55,080 bases of DNA from Candidatus Bathyarchaeota archaeon (lineage in GTDB: Archaea; Thermoproteota; Bathyarchaeia; Bathyarchaeales; SOJC01): contig JAGLZW010000028.1 in the NCBI GenBank assembly GCA_023131225.1, positions 1-55,080 on the forward strand. Direction: 5' to 3'. The position numbers were made by a program, and so were the translations under genes. This document shows, piece after piece, positions 1 to 7,404 of the stretch. A model generated the notes under the pieces. It was not told the origin of the DNA and did not search any database. It saw only the letters and a list, made by a program, of their open reading frames with translations. Position 1 is the first letter of the stretch. Every line of letters starts with the position of its first letter.

Positions 1-521
1 ACATATTCCTTCAACATTGCCAGAGTTGACGGTTTCAGTTTCAAAATTCTAGGATTTCCATGTTTCGCAGATCTGACTGTTATTGAACCTCTCTCTAAAT
101 CTATGGATTTCAAGGTTAGATTATGCAGCTCAATGGGTCTCATGCCTGTGTCTCTAAGAATCGAGAAAATCAAAGCATACTTTCTAGATGCTTTAGAGAT
201 TATTTTGTTGATTTGCTCGGTTGTTGCTATATATGGCAGGTTTCTTTGCCTTTTATACAAAGGTTTGTTCCATGATAGACCATTTACTTTGACATAGTGG
301 TCATATGCGTTTGCAAGAGCCTCTTTGAAAGCATTGCTACACTGCTTTCTAGCGATCATGCCTCTTACTAATTCTGGACTGTCTAGATTGGCAAGTTTTG
401 AAAGTGTCTTTAGCTTTCTAGCATAGCCTTTGATTGTCGAATCTGCGTAACCTCTCTTTTTTAACTCCCAAACAGTTTTGAAAATCCCTTCTTTCACGGA
501 AATTAGACCGGGTTCCGGCAT
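1..521 (-). CDS. Tyrosine recombinase/integrase, 3' end beyond window
   Basis: This is the N-terminal 173 codons of a tyrosine recombinase; the C-terminus lies past the left window edge. Reading the minus strand from ATG 521, residues 18-45 resemble the helical SAM-like arm-binding domain (VWELKKRGYADSTIKGYARK). The catalytic domain carries TGMRPIEL, giving active-site Arg128 with Glu131, and the hairpin lysine near Lys153 (SAKHGNPR). The HxxR motif and nucleophilic Tyr would lie outside the window. The start codon overlaps the last base of the CCA end of tRNA-Ala(CGC), so the element it serves probably extends leftwards from the tRNA. It could be the N-terminal part of an SSV-type split integrase or a whole gene; the window cannot decide. 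Confidence 0.85.
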   Translation of the reverse strand, partial: MPEPGLISVKEGIFKTVWELKKRGYADSTIKGYARKLKTLSKLANLDSPELVRGMIARKQCSNAFKEALANAYDHYVKVNGLSWNKPLYKRQRNLPYIATTEQINKIISKASRKYALIFSILRDTGMRPIELHNLTLKSIDLERGSITVRSAKHGNPRILKLKPSTLAMLKEY

Positions 522-598
522 GGTGGACCGGGCGGGATTTGAACCCGCGGCTTCCGCCTTGCGAAGGCGGCGATCATACCAGACTGATCTACCGGCCC
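521..598 (-). tRNA. tRNA-Ala (anticodon CGC)
   Basis: A 78-nt cloverleaf on the minus strand with acceptor GGGCCGG/CCGGTCC, containing the G3:U70 pair that is the alanine identity element. The anticodon stem is CCGCC/GGCGG with loop TTCGCAA, so the anticodon is CGC. The T arm has GGTTCAAATCC. CCA is encoded. No intron is seen. The 3' end is the apparent integration site of the adjacent recombinase gene. Confidence 0.95.
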
Positions 599-800
599 TC
601 TCACTCTCGCTCAGAAGAGAACGTGAATTAAGAAATTTAGAGCTTTCGGCTTCGTTTGGGGGATTCGAGATAGGTTATTATGGTGTATAGGGCTTGTTCT
701 GTGATTCTGCTTATGTTCAGGTTGTGTTTTGTGCTTTCTTAGCTATGCTTCGGGATTGACCATGCCTGAATGCCACAGACGCGAACGCAGTTTCCACCAA

Positions 801-808
801 ATTTAAAA
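801..808 (+). promoter_or_regulatory. TATA box for membrane protein gene at 860
   Basis: ATTTAAAA preceded by a CCACCAA stretch resembles an archaeal BRE/TATA promoter. It would start transcription near 830, which excludes the upstream in-frame ATG at 770 and favours the TTG at 860 behind GGTGAG. Confidence 0.5.
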
Positions 809-859
809 GCAGACATTTTTCAAAGTATCCGATACACAAAAACTAATTCAGGTGAGAAA

Positions 860-1375
860 TTGAGCTACCAGACGAAGAGGCTAGCTATCGCTACTCTTTT
901 TGGGGCTATAATATTCATTACTAAGGCTTTACTCCCTTCTCCGATAAATAAGATGTTAATCAGTATCCAAGCTCTAATGCTTGCTCTTGGAACCCTTCTA
1001 TTAAAGAAACAGGGCGCAACTTTTGTTTCATTGATTGGTGGTGTGCTAACAGCCTTGTGGAATGTGGCCTTTGCCCCCTTTACCTTATTCTTTGCTCTTC
1101 TGTATGGTTTGTTAGTGGATGCATTTTTCTTACTTTTCAGGATTGACGTCGCACATGGTGAAGTCAAAGCAACCAAAGTGATGACTGCAATGACTATGAG
1201 CACTTCGCTTGTCGGATTCACAAGCTATTATGTGACTGTTCATCTGATGGCATTGATACCTAGAAGTCTTCCATTAGAAGTTTTGATATTAGTTATGGGA
1301 ACTATCAGTGGTGCTGTAGCTGGTTACTTCGCTTCATTAATCTGGAATAACCATCTTAAAAATCTCAGACTTTGA
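860..1375 (+). CDS. Integral membrane protein, possible ECF transporter S component
   Basis: A protein of 171 residues from TTG 860 (GGTGAG lies four bases upstream), or 201 if the ATG at 770 is used; the TATA box at 801 argues for the shorter form. It has about five hydrophobic spans separated by short loops, with few charged residues. The size and even spacing of helices resemble vitamin-binding S components of ECF transporters (thiamine- or pyrimidine-related), but no substrate motif is visible and no ECF ATPase or T component is adjacent. It stands alone between tRNA-Ala and RuBisCO. Confidence 0.6.
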   Translation: MSYQTKRLAIATLFGAIIFITKALLPSPINKMLISIQALMLALGTLLLKKQGATFVSLIGGVLTALWNVAFAPFTLFFALLYGLLVDAFFLLFRIDVAHGEVKATKVMTAMTMSTSLVGFTSYYVTVHLMALIPRSLPLEVLILVMGTISGAVAGYFASLIWNNHLKNLRL

Positions 1376-1700
1376 TGTTCTTTCAATTGCAAAAAGCCAA
1401 GGCTTTGGCCTAGCACCCTCAAATTTGTCAATACCCTGAATATCCGAGTTTTCAAGTCTCTTATCAGAGCAGGGTTGGAGTAGTTGTGCATAAACACACT
1501 ACCAGAAACACGACCCTGCAGAAAGTCTATCTCTGGATGTCACGCGCACGCATCACTACTAATTATGACGCGGAAGCTAAAAGCATTTCCAAGCAGCAAG
1601 AACACACATCTACACATCAGCAATTTCCAAAACATATCAAGTGCTCATATGCCGCCTTGACGGATGTAGAGTGTTAAGTCAACAAGTCGGTGCATTCTCT
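1376..1700. other. Intergenic region between convergent genes
   Basis: Convergent spacer between the membrane protein gene and RuBisCO. It holds a short hairpin (GCCAA at 1396-1400 pairing with TTGGC at 1405-1409) without a clear T tract, so it is only a weak terminator candidate. No convincing gene was seen. Confidence 0.4.
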
Positions 1701-2921
1701 TCAACTCCACTGTTCCAACGCTGTTTTCAATTCTTTGCGAGTTTTTGCATATTCCTTGAGAGGTATTCCTTGCATCTTTGCGTCGACCGCCTGCCTCATT
1801 GCTTTAGCGCCTGCGACAGTGCCATTTTTGTGCCCGTGGATTCCTCCTCCTGCTTGGATTATGAAGTCTTTTCCAAAAATCTCAATCAAGGCGGGAACTA
1901 AGCTTGGGTGAAGACCTCCCGAAGCCACCGGTAAAACAGGCTTCAGACCATTCATTTCGCCTTTTAATGCATCACAATTTTCCAAAACTTCTTCCCTTGT
2001 TTCAGACATTTTTCCAACAGCTGTTCCTACGTGAAGCTGGTCCACCCCGATTATTCTAGATACCTTGGCAATTACCCGCATGGAAACTCCGTGTCTAGGG
2101 TTTTTCGTGAAGGCTGCGTGCCCAGCTCTGTGAGCATGAATTACGAGGTTAAAGTTTTGGTTTCGCAGTGTCTGTAAGGAGGCAAAGCCACAAGTCAGAA
2201 TGTCTATCATTATGTATTTTCCATCATGGTCTTCTACGAACTGCGCCCGCCTTATCATCTGATTCGTCTCGGAGGTCACGTTAGCCATGTAAACCTTCTT
2301 TTCACCGGTTTCTTCTTCAGCTCTGTCTCTACTTTCCAAGGTTTCTATGACACGATCTTCGAAGGGATTGAATTGTTGGCTGCCCAAGTTTTCATCATCC
2401 TTCACAATGTCGCATCCACCAACCCATGCCTCATAAGCAACTTCTGCGTGGTCTCTGGTTCTTAAACCAAGTTTCGGCTTGATTATCGTACCTACTAACG
2501 GCCTGTCTTTAATTTTTAAAAGCTCTCGAACTCCAGGAATACCATATTTAGGACCTCTGAAGCTTTCGATAATTTTTGATGGAAAATGCATGTCAGTTAA
2601 CCTGAGGTTTTTCAACGCAGCCAAGCCAAACACGTTCCCGGCTACGCTGCTGAGAATATTGGGCATGTTAGCTAGTTCAAACAGTTCGATTGGATAAGCT
2701 ATAAGGACGTTGTTGCCATTAATTTCGAAAACTGTAGCTTGCAATTTTTTCACGTAAGGTTTTATAGTTGTCAGTTCAGTCCATGTTCCTATAGAGCTTT
2801 CAGCAGCAACCCCGCCTGCAGCCACTCTGATATCAATTCCTTTCGGCTCCACATAGAAATCACAAATTAAATCATCTTCTCTAGGAATGTATGAAAGGTT
2901 GACAAAATCTAAGTATTTCAC
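1701..2921 (-). CDS. rbcL: Ribulose-1,5-bisphosphate carboxylase, archaeal form III
   Basis: Carboxylates ribulose-1,5-bisphosphate to two 3-phosphoglycerate; archaeal form III enzymes usually act in the AMP/nucleoside salvage pathway. The 406-residue chain keeps the catalytic set: KPKLG (Lys148, Lys150), carbamylation Lys174 with Asp176 and Glu177 in GGCDIVKDDE, His264-Arg265 in HAHRAGH, His297, loop 6 Lys304 in GTAVGKM, Ser334-Gly-Gly and the phosphate-binding GGG at 358-360. It is slightly short for form III but lacks no core motif. The start is GTG 2921 behind GGAGG; a TATA-like box lies at 2956-2965. AMP phosphorylase and ribose-1,5-bisphosphate isomerase are not in the window. Form III rather than II or IV is inferred from motif context. 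Confidence 0.93.
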   Translation of the reverse strand: MKYLDFVNLSYIPREDDLICDFYVEPKGIDIRVAAGGVAAESSIGTWTELTTIKPYVKKLQATVFEINGNNVLIAYPIELFELANMPNILSSVAGNVFGLAALKNLRLTDMHFPSKIIESFRGPKYGIPGVRELLKIKDRPLVGTIIKPKLGLRTRDHAEVAYEAWVGGCDIVKDDENLGSQQFNPFEDRVIETLESRDRAEEETGEKKVYMANVTSETNQMIRRAQFVEDHDGKYIMIDILTCGFASLQTLRNQNFNLVIHAHRAGHAAFTKNPRHGVSMRVIAKVSRIIGVDQLHVGTAVGKMSETREEVLENCDALKGEMNGLKPVLPVASGGLHPSLVPALIEIFGKDFIIQAGGGIHGHKNGTVAGAKAMRQAVDAKMQGIPLKEYAKTRKELKTALEQWS

Positions 2922-3437
2922 GTTTCTTCCTCCAACATCCCACAGTTCATATAGGAATACTTATGGGTTTTGCGTCACGAACATGCCAACCAATAGACCG
3001 ATCTTACTAACATGCACGCGCGCATCCGATGTTGGGAGTGCAACATCAAAGTCTGGCGAGACTCCTTTCTTGAATACAGAATCTCAAACCCGCTACTTTG
3101 CAAGCTTGTTAAACGAACAGTGCTTCCATCCGCAGACAAACTAGCTGGAATCTACTACGGTGCGAAACACGGCAAAATGATGAAAGATGCCATCTGGAAA
3201 ATGGTGAATGGTTAACGCCCTGTTACAGGACTCTTGGAATAGCTAAATCTGCAATGCCAACATTCTGCTCCATATCTGTTTCGAGGTGCTAGTAGCTGCC
3301 AAGTCTCCTAATGATTCTTTACCCATATTAACCATGTATATTTAGTGCTCACACACTTTGACAGAAGAATGGCGCGCATGAATCGGGATTACTATCAGCT
3401 TATAACATGAGTTCACATAATTTATGGGGGGAATAAA
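2922..3437. other. Intergenic region with divergent promoters
   Basis: Contains the RuBisCO promoter (minus-strand TATA CATAAGTATT, 2956-2965) and, for the rightward gene, TATA-like GCTTATAAC near 3395-3403 with an all-G ribosome-binding stretch at 3425-3430. GCGCGC motifs sit at 3017-3023 and 3372-3377. An open frame at 3012-3215 has no promoter or ribosome site of its own and is not called. Confidence 0.5.
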
Positions 3438-4190
3438 ATGTCGCTCTCAGGGAAAATGTACTTTTGGGGAGATAAGGCGAAAAACGTTCCAGAAGAACCT
3501 GGAGTTTACGCACTCTATGATAAAGACCAGACTCTAATCTATATCGGAAAAAGCACTAACCTTAGAGAAAAATTCACTAAATACTTGGAGACAGATTTTT
3601 CCGGCGAACCCTGCAAACGTGAAACCAAATATTATAAGAGAGATGTTACTCCAAGGCAGGAAGATAGGGTAAAGGAACTTTTACACGAGTACAGACAAAA
3701 GCATGGCGAGTTTCCCAAGTGTAATCGTCCTTCTGAACCACCTAAGAAAGAAGTTTCCAGAGAATGTGGATTCCATTTCTACAAAGACATCGGCAAGCCG
3801 CTTTTAGAAGTGGCTTTCAATCTACGAGATTTCAAGAGAATAGCAAACACAGCTCCAATTGCTTCACTTGAGTTTCATCAAAAAAGAGGAGACTTTGCTA
3901 AGTGGATCCGTGATGTTCTCAAAAACATGCAACTTGCGAAAGCTGTCCATGAAATCAACAAAACTGGAGAAGATCTTAGACGAGAGCTTTTGAATTTGTT
4001 AAACAACTCAGAGAGAGCGCAATGTCCTATATGCGGAATTGAAACTAGTCCGGTAAAGACTTGGAAAATGGCTGGGAGACCGAGCAAAACTGGGGAAAGA
4101 CTGCAGCTTAAAATAGGTCATTACAAATGTCCGAAATGCAATAAGTCGTTCAGGCGAGTGCTCGCGAAGGAGAAAATTAAAACTACCTGA
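3438..4190 (+). CDS. GIY-YIG domain protein with DUF5752-like and zinc-ribbon domains
   Basis: A 250-residue three-part protein. Residues 19-55 carry the GIY-YIG signature (GVY at 22-24, YIG at 35-37, Arg43), the fold of UvrC-type and homing nucleases. Residues 108-175 resemble the archaeal DUF5752 family (FHFYKD...LEFH...DFAKWI). The C-terminal 55 residues form a zinc ribbon with CPIC at 196-199 and CPKC at 231-234, followed by a basic tail. The start ATG follows a GGGGGG stretch. It is monocistronic. A DNA- or RNA-binding role, perhaps nucleolytic, is inference from the fold; the DUF5752 assignment is by eye. Confidence 0.75.
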   Translation: MSLSGKMYFWGDKAKNVPEEPGVYALYDKDQTLIYIGKSTNLREKFTKYLETDFSGEPCKRETKYYKRDVTPRQEDRVKELLHEYRQKHGEFPKCNRPSEPPKKEVSRECGFHFYKDIGKPLLEVAFNLRDFKRIANTAPIASLEFHQKRGDFAKWIRDVLKNMQLAKAVHEINKTGEDLRRELLNLLNNSERAQCPICGIETSPVKTWKMAGRPSKTGERLQLKIGHYKCPKCNKSFRRVLAKEKIKTT

Positions 4191-4365
4191 AACTTTGTCT
4201 TAGGTTTTTAATTACAATAACATACGATATGATGTGCAACTGTGAAAGCTAAAGTTAAAAGACTCAGTAGAATGCACACAAACCCAGATAATCGTTCAGG
4301 ATAAAAAGAGAGGATGCTAGAGTGTAGGAGGTGGCGGCAGCAAAGGTCGGTGTGTGTGGTATATT

Positions 4366-4412
4366 TGGTGCTCCAACTAGGATTTGAACCCGGCAAGTGG
4401 CTTTCCATTAAA
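4366..4412 (-). pseudogene. Degenerate 3' half of tRNA-Glu
   Basis: About 47 bases match the 3' exon of tRNA-Glu(CUC) at 7231-7277, in the same orientation: TGGTGCTCC, GGATTTGAACCC and GTGGCTTTCC are kept, while the T-stem/acceptor pairing is lost. The match stops about where the intron begins. It looks like a relic attachment site rather than a functional tRNA. Confidence 0.7.
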
Positions 4413-4453
4413 ATTTGTGCATTTATTTCTACTTCGAAGCTTGAAATTAGATG

Positions 4454-5728
4454 TTATTCGTACCTTAATGCTTCTACTGGTTTAAGTTTCGAAGCTCGCC
4501 AAGCAGGGTAAAGTGCAAAGATTACGCTGAGTATTACGCCAAAAGCTAGAGCGCCTAGGAACACTGCTGGGGTTAAAACAGGAGTTATCGCCATTCCACC
4601 TGTGGTTGCTGCTTGATTTCCTGCTGGCATAAAGCCTCCTCCACTTAACACTCCTGCAGTTACGTTTGCCAAAACCCAACCTAAAGCTATGCCAATTACT
4701 GCACCCATCACACCAACTATCATTGCTTCGCTTAAGAAAATCAAAAGCACCGTTCGACTTTTCATACCTAACGCTTTCAGTATCCCTATCTCTCTTGTGC
4801 GCTCCATCAAAGAAACAATCATAATATTCATTATACCTATCCCCGCCACTAGAAGCGAGATACCAGCAATTCCACCTAAGAAAAGTTCCATGGTGGAGAA
4901 AACACTTGAAATTGTGTCAAGCACAGCAGTTGAAGAAATCACCGAGACTTGACCACTGAAAGCTTCTTCTATAGCCTCAGAAACACTCTCAATAGTTGCT
5001 TCATCATCATTTTCTAACTGCACGATTATCGTGTCACATTCATCGGTTCCAAAGAAACTTTGAGCCTGCGAAATTGGAATGTAAACACTATTATCCGAAG
5101 GTCCGATGCCGAAGCCTCCGATTTCCTTAAGAACAGCCGAAATTTGTCCAGTATAAGTTTCATTTGTTAGGGGCCACGTTGTTGTATTAGTCCAAATGAT
5201 CTCGATGGTGTCATCTACATTGTAGAGTAATGTTTCATTCTGCCAAGGGTCACTAATCCGTTTTCCAACTACAGCAATCTCGTTTTCCGGGTTTAGGGGA
5301 ATTTCCCCATTTTCAGCCACAAAGGTGCTACTGTAAATGTCTGCATATTTGGCGAAATCCACACCTACTATGGTGAGCATAAACTCCATTTCATCGGATT
5401 TAATGTAGCATACCTTTCGAATTACCGCCACTGACATCTCAACATTTTCTATTTCATCGATTATTTGTGTATAATTAACTAGCAAATTGAAATCAGCCCC
5501 TACGCTAGGACCCATCATGAAGCCTCCCCCAGGAGAAACAATTAACGTGTCGGTCGCGAATCCTGCTTGGAGCTGTCCAGTTATAGTATCTTGGAGACCC
5601 TGGCTAATTGAAAGCAAAGCAACGATGGCTGCAATGCCGATAACAACTCCTAAGGTTGTTAGGCCTGCACGAAGTTTCCTCAATCTTATTGCACCGAAGG
5701 CATAAGAGAAAATGTCGCTTACTTTCAT
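4454..5728 (-). CDS. ABC transporter permease, MacB/FtsX family
   Basis: A 424-residue permease with the MacB/LolC plan: an N-terminal transmembrane helix at about 22-45, a large external domain at about 50-270, then three transmembrane helices with the FtsX-type segment MERTREIGILKALG linking the first two. It would pair with the ATPase whose stop codon lies just upstream. Such systems export peptides or lipoproteins or act as mechanotransducers; the substrate cannot be read from sequence. Start ATG 5728 is two bases downstream of the ATPase stop. Confidence 0.88.
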   Translation of the reverse strand: MKVSDIFSYAFGAIRLRKLRAGLTTLGVVIGIAAIVALLSISQGLQDTITGQLQAGFATDTLIVSPGGGFMMGPSVGADFNLLVNYTQIIDEIENVEMSVAVIRKVCYIKSDEMEFMLTIVGVDFAKYADIYSSTFVAENGEIPLNPENEIAVVGKRISDPWQNETLLYNVDDTIEIIWTNTTTWPLTNETYTGQISAVLKEIGGFGIGPSDNSVYIPISQAQSFFGTDECDTIIVQLENDDEATIESVSEAIEEAFSGQVSVISSTAVLDTISSVFSTMELFLGGIAGISLLVAGIGIMNIMIVSLMERTREIGILKALGMKSRTVLLIFLSEAMIVGVMGAVIGIALGWVLANVTAGVLSGGGFMPAGNQAATTGGMAITPVLTPAVFLGALAFGVILSVIFALYPAWRASKLKPVEALRYE

Positions 5729-5729
5729 G

Positions 5730-6425
5730 TTAGTTCACCTCTTCGGGGATTACCAGGCCGTCAAGCATCTGCACTCTTTTCTTTGCCTGAGATGCTAAAT
5801 TCTGGTCATGTGTAATCAATATTATTGTTACCCCCTTCTCCTCATTCAGCCTTTTAACTAGCTCTATTATTTCATTTGCAGTTTTAGAGTCAATGTTTCC
5901 TGTAGGTTCATCCATTAGCAGAAATTTCGGATTGTTTGCTAAAGCTCTGGCAATCGCCACACGTTGACGTTCACCGCCGCTAAGTTCAGCGGGTTTGTGA
6001 TCCACTCTTTCCTTCAGGCCCACGGTTTCAAGAAGCTCTTCAGCGAGTTTTCTTCTCTCCTTTTTACCTAAGCCAGGTATAGCCATTGGCAATTCAACAT
6101 TTCCTCTTGCAGTAAGCCGTGGAATAAGATTGAAAAATTGAAATACAAAACCTACTCTCCGCCTCAAGTCGGCCAGTCCGTTGTCATCTAATGTGGAAAT
6201 GTCAACACCTTCTATGAACACCGTCCCCTCTGTTGGCTTGTCCAATGCGCCGATCATGTTCAGAAGTGTAGATTTACCACTGCCAGAAGGCCCCGAGATT
6301 GCGAGGAAATCACCCTTGTCAACTCTCAAATTTACTCCTTGCAAGGCATCTACCCGAACTTTTCCAAGCATGTAGGTTTTTCTAAGGTTCACAGTTTCAA
6401 CAACAGGTGTTGTCACACATGTCAT
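5730..6425 (-). CDS. ABC transporter ATP-binding protein, MacB/LolD type
   Basis: A 231-residue nucleotide-binding subunit. Walker A is GPSGSGKST at 45-53, the Q loop is in VFQFFNLIPR, the signature is LSGGERQRVAIARAL and Walker B is FLLMDEPTG. It energises the permease encoded directly downstream. The ATG at 6425 abuts AAAGGAG, leaving no spacing, so GTG 6416 (nine bases downstream, in frame) may be the real start. A good TATA box lies at 6472-6481. Confidence 0.93.
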   Translation of the reverse strand: MTCVTTPVVETVNLRKTYMLGKVRVDALQGVNLRVDKGDFLAISGPSGSGKSTLLNMIGALDKPTEGTVFIEGVDISTLDDNGLADLRRRVGFVFQFFNLIPRLTARGNVELPMAIPGLGKKERRKLAEELLETVGLKERVDHKPAELSGGERQRVAIARALANNPKFLLMDEPTGNIDSKTANEIIELVKRLNEEKGVTIILITHDQNLASQAKKRVQMLDGLVIPEEVN

Positions 6426-6471
6426 CTCCTTTTGATTCTCTCGGTTATTTCCTCCAATGCGCGCGCGCGTG

Positions 6472-6481
6472 ATTTATAAGT
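6472..6481 (-). promoter_or_regulatory. TATA box of the ABC exporter operon
   Basis: On the minus strand CTTATAAATC lies 47-56 bases ahead of the ATPase start, with an alternating GCGCGCGCGC stretch (about 6459-6469) directly downstream of the box, around the expected transcription bubble. Confidence 0.6.
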
Positions 6482-6632
6482 TTTACGCGACACAAACTTG
6501 GAATGTCGGTGCATAAACAAAGATGGCGAGTAATAGCCAAGAACGTGGTGCTTACACACGCAATCGCCTGTGACTTTGGCGCGTGAAAAAAATTAAATGT
6601 AGTTTTTCGTTAAGGGTAGGCTCTGCGTAGAG

Positions 6633-6884
6633 GTGTTGCTAGATGTTGAGAATCAGAGCTTTGTCAAGGGAGGGGACGAAGAAGTTTGGCTCTGCATACA
6701 GAACGAGACCTACAGAGAATACGAGGACGTTAGACCAAACACCATGGAAGACATGGAGATCTGGAAGAAGAGTCCGAACTTTGACTCTACTGAAATGTTC
6801 ATTGCGGAACTGGATGGAAATCCTGTAGGAGCAGTGAATGCTTACATAGACATAGGGAGGAGCGCACGCGTAACGAAATTTTGA
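6633..6884 (+). pseudogene. Truncated GNAT acetyltransferase
   Basis: Reads as the first 75 or so residues of a GNAT N-acetyltransferase (WLCIQNETYREYEDVRP ... MFIAELDGNPVGAVNAYID), then ends after a short unrelated tail. The acetyl-CoA-binding motif (R/Q-x-x-G-x-G/A) is missing, so the protein cannot be active. No continuation was found downstream. It sits inside the segment bounded by the tRNA-Glu repeats. Confidence 0.65.
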
Positions 6885-6936
6885 TCGTTTACCACTGAAA
6901 TAGTAGCCTGAGTATTCCACAATGTGCACGCACTAT

Positions 6937-7074
6937 TTATGGTCTCACACATTCAGCCTTTGCTCTGAAAGGTCTTTTCTTTTTTGGCTTGCTATGTTTT
7001 CGGCATCTCTTAACGCATACCCATACGTCGCCTTGGATTTCCCAGACACAACCACAAACATCTTTGTTTACCAT
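6937..7074 (-). CDS. Small Cys-rich basic protein, 45 aa
   Basis: An unrecognised 45-residue protein with Cys7, Cys9, Cys20, Cys24 and His27 (C-x-C-x10-C-x3-C-x2-H), followed by a KPKKKRPFR basic stretch, suggestive of a small zinc-binding nucleic-acid protein. A TATA-like box (TTTTTAAAAG, 7149-7158 on the minus strand) lies about 80 bases ahead. There is no strong ribosome-binding site. It is called on composition and promoter only. Confidence 0.4.
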   Translation of the reverse strand: MVNKDVCGCVWEIQGDVWVCVKRCRKHSKPKKKRPFRAKAECVRP

Positions 7075-7230
7075 AGCCAACGCCCCACTGCATTTTTTGG
7101 TTGTGATTCTTTCCCAATAAGTCTTTAGCCATTAACTCAATGCGCATGCTTTTAAAAATGCCTTAATCAGAGAAACACCTCATTAAAGGCTCCAAGTAAT
7201 ACGAGTAGAATTGTGTGTTTGCGAAGAATA

Positions 7231-7325
7231 TGGTGCTCCGGCCGGGATTTGAACCCGGGTCGGTGGCTTTCCCTCTTAGAAAAGACGAGAGGCCACTATA
7301 CTTAACCGAACTATACTACCGGAGC
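7231..7325 (-). tRNA. tRNA-Glu (anticodon CTC) with intron
   Basis: Acceptor GCTCCGG/CCGGAGC, T arm GGTTCAAATCC and encoded CCA. The anticodon stem GTGGC/GCCAC encloses 24 bases instead of 7, so about 17 bases are intron. With the usual position 37/38 splice site the loop is CTCTCG/A and the anticodon is CTC (Glu). The complementary CCTCT and AGAGG on either side could form the central helix of a bulge-helix-bulge splice motif. A TATA box (AAATTTAAGC) lies at 7353-7362. Confidence 0.82.
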
Positions 7326-7404
7326 AATGAGAATTAGAAAGTGCAGTTTCGTGCTTAAATTTTAGGGTATAGAAAAAAAGGAAAAAAAGGAAAGTTGTCT
7401 ATTC

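Noticed and set aside
770-859. Longer N-terminus for the membrane protein at 860
   Set aside because: A TATA box lies inside it, the residues look non-conserved and polar, and a ribosome site precedes TTG 860.
1396-1409. Intrinsic terminator after the membrane protein gene
   Set aside because: A five-base stem with no T tract is not convincing for archaeal termination.
3012-3215. Open frame of 67 codons upstream of the GIY-YIG gene (ends KHGKMMKDAIWKMVNG)
   Set aside because: No ribosome-binding site or own promoter, first part lies over the RuBisCO promoter area, and no family is recognised; at most a gene remnant.
6922-7128. Rightward 68-codon frame
   Set aside because: Antisense to the 45-aa Cys-rich frame; no ribosome site or family match.
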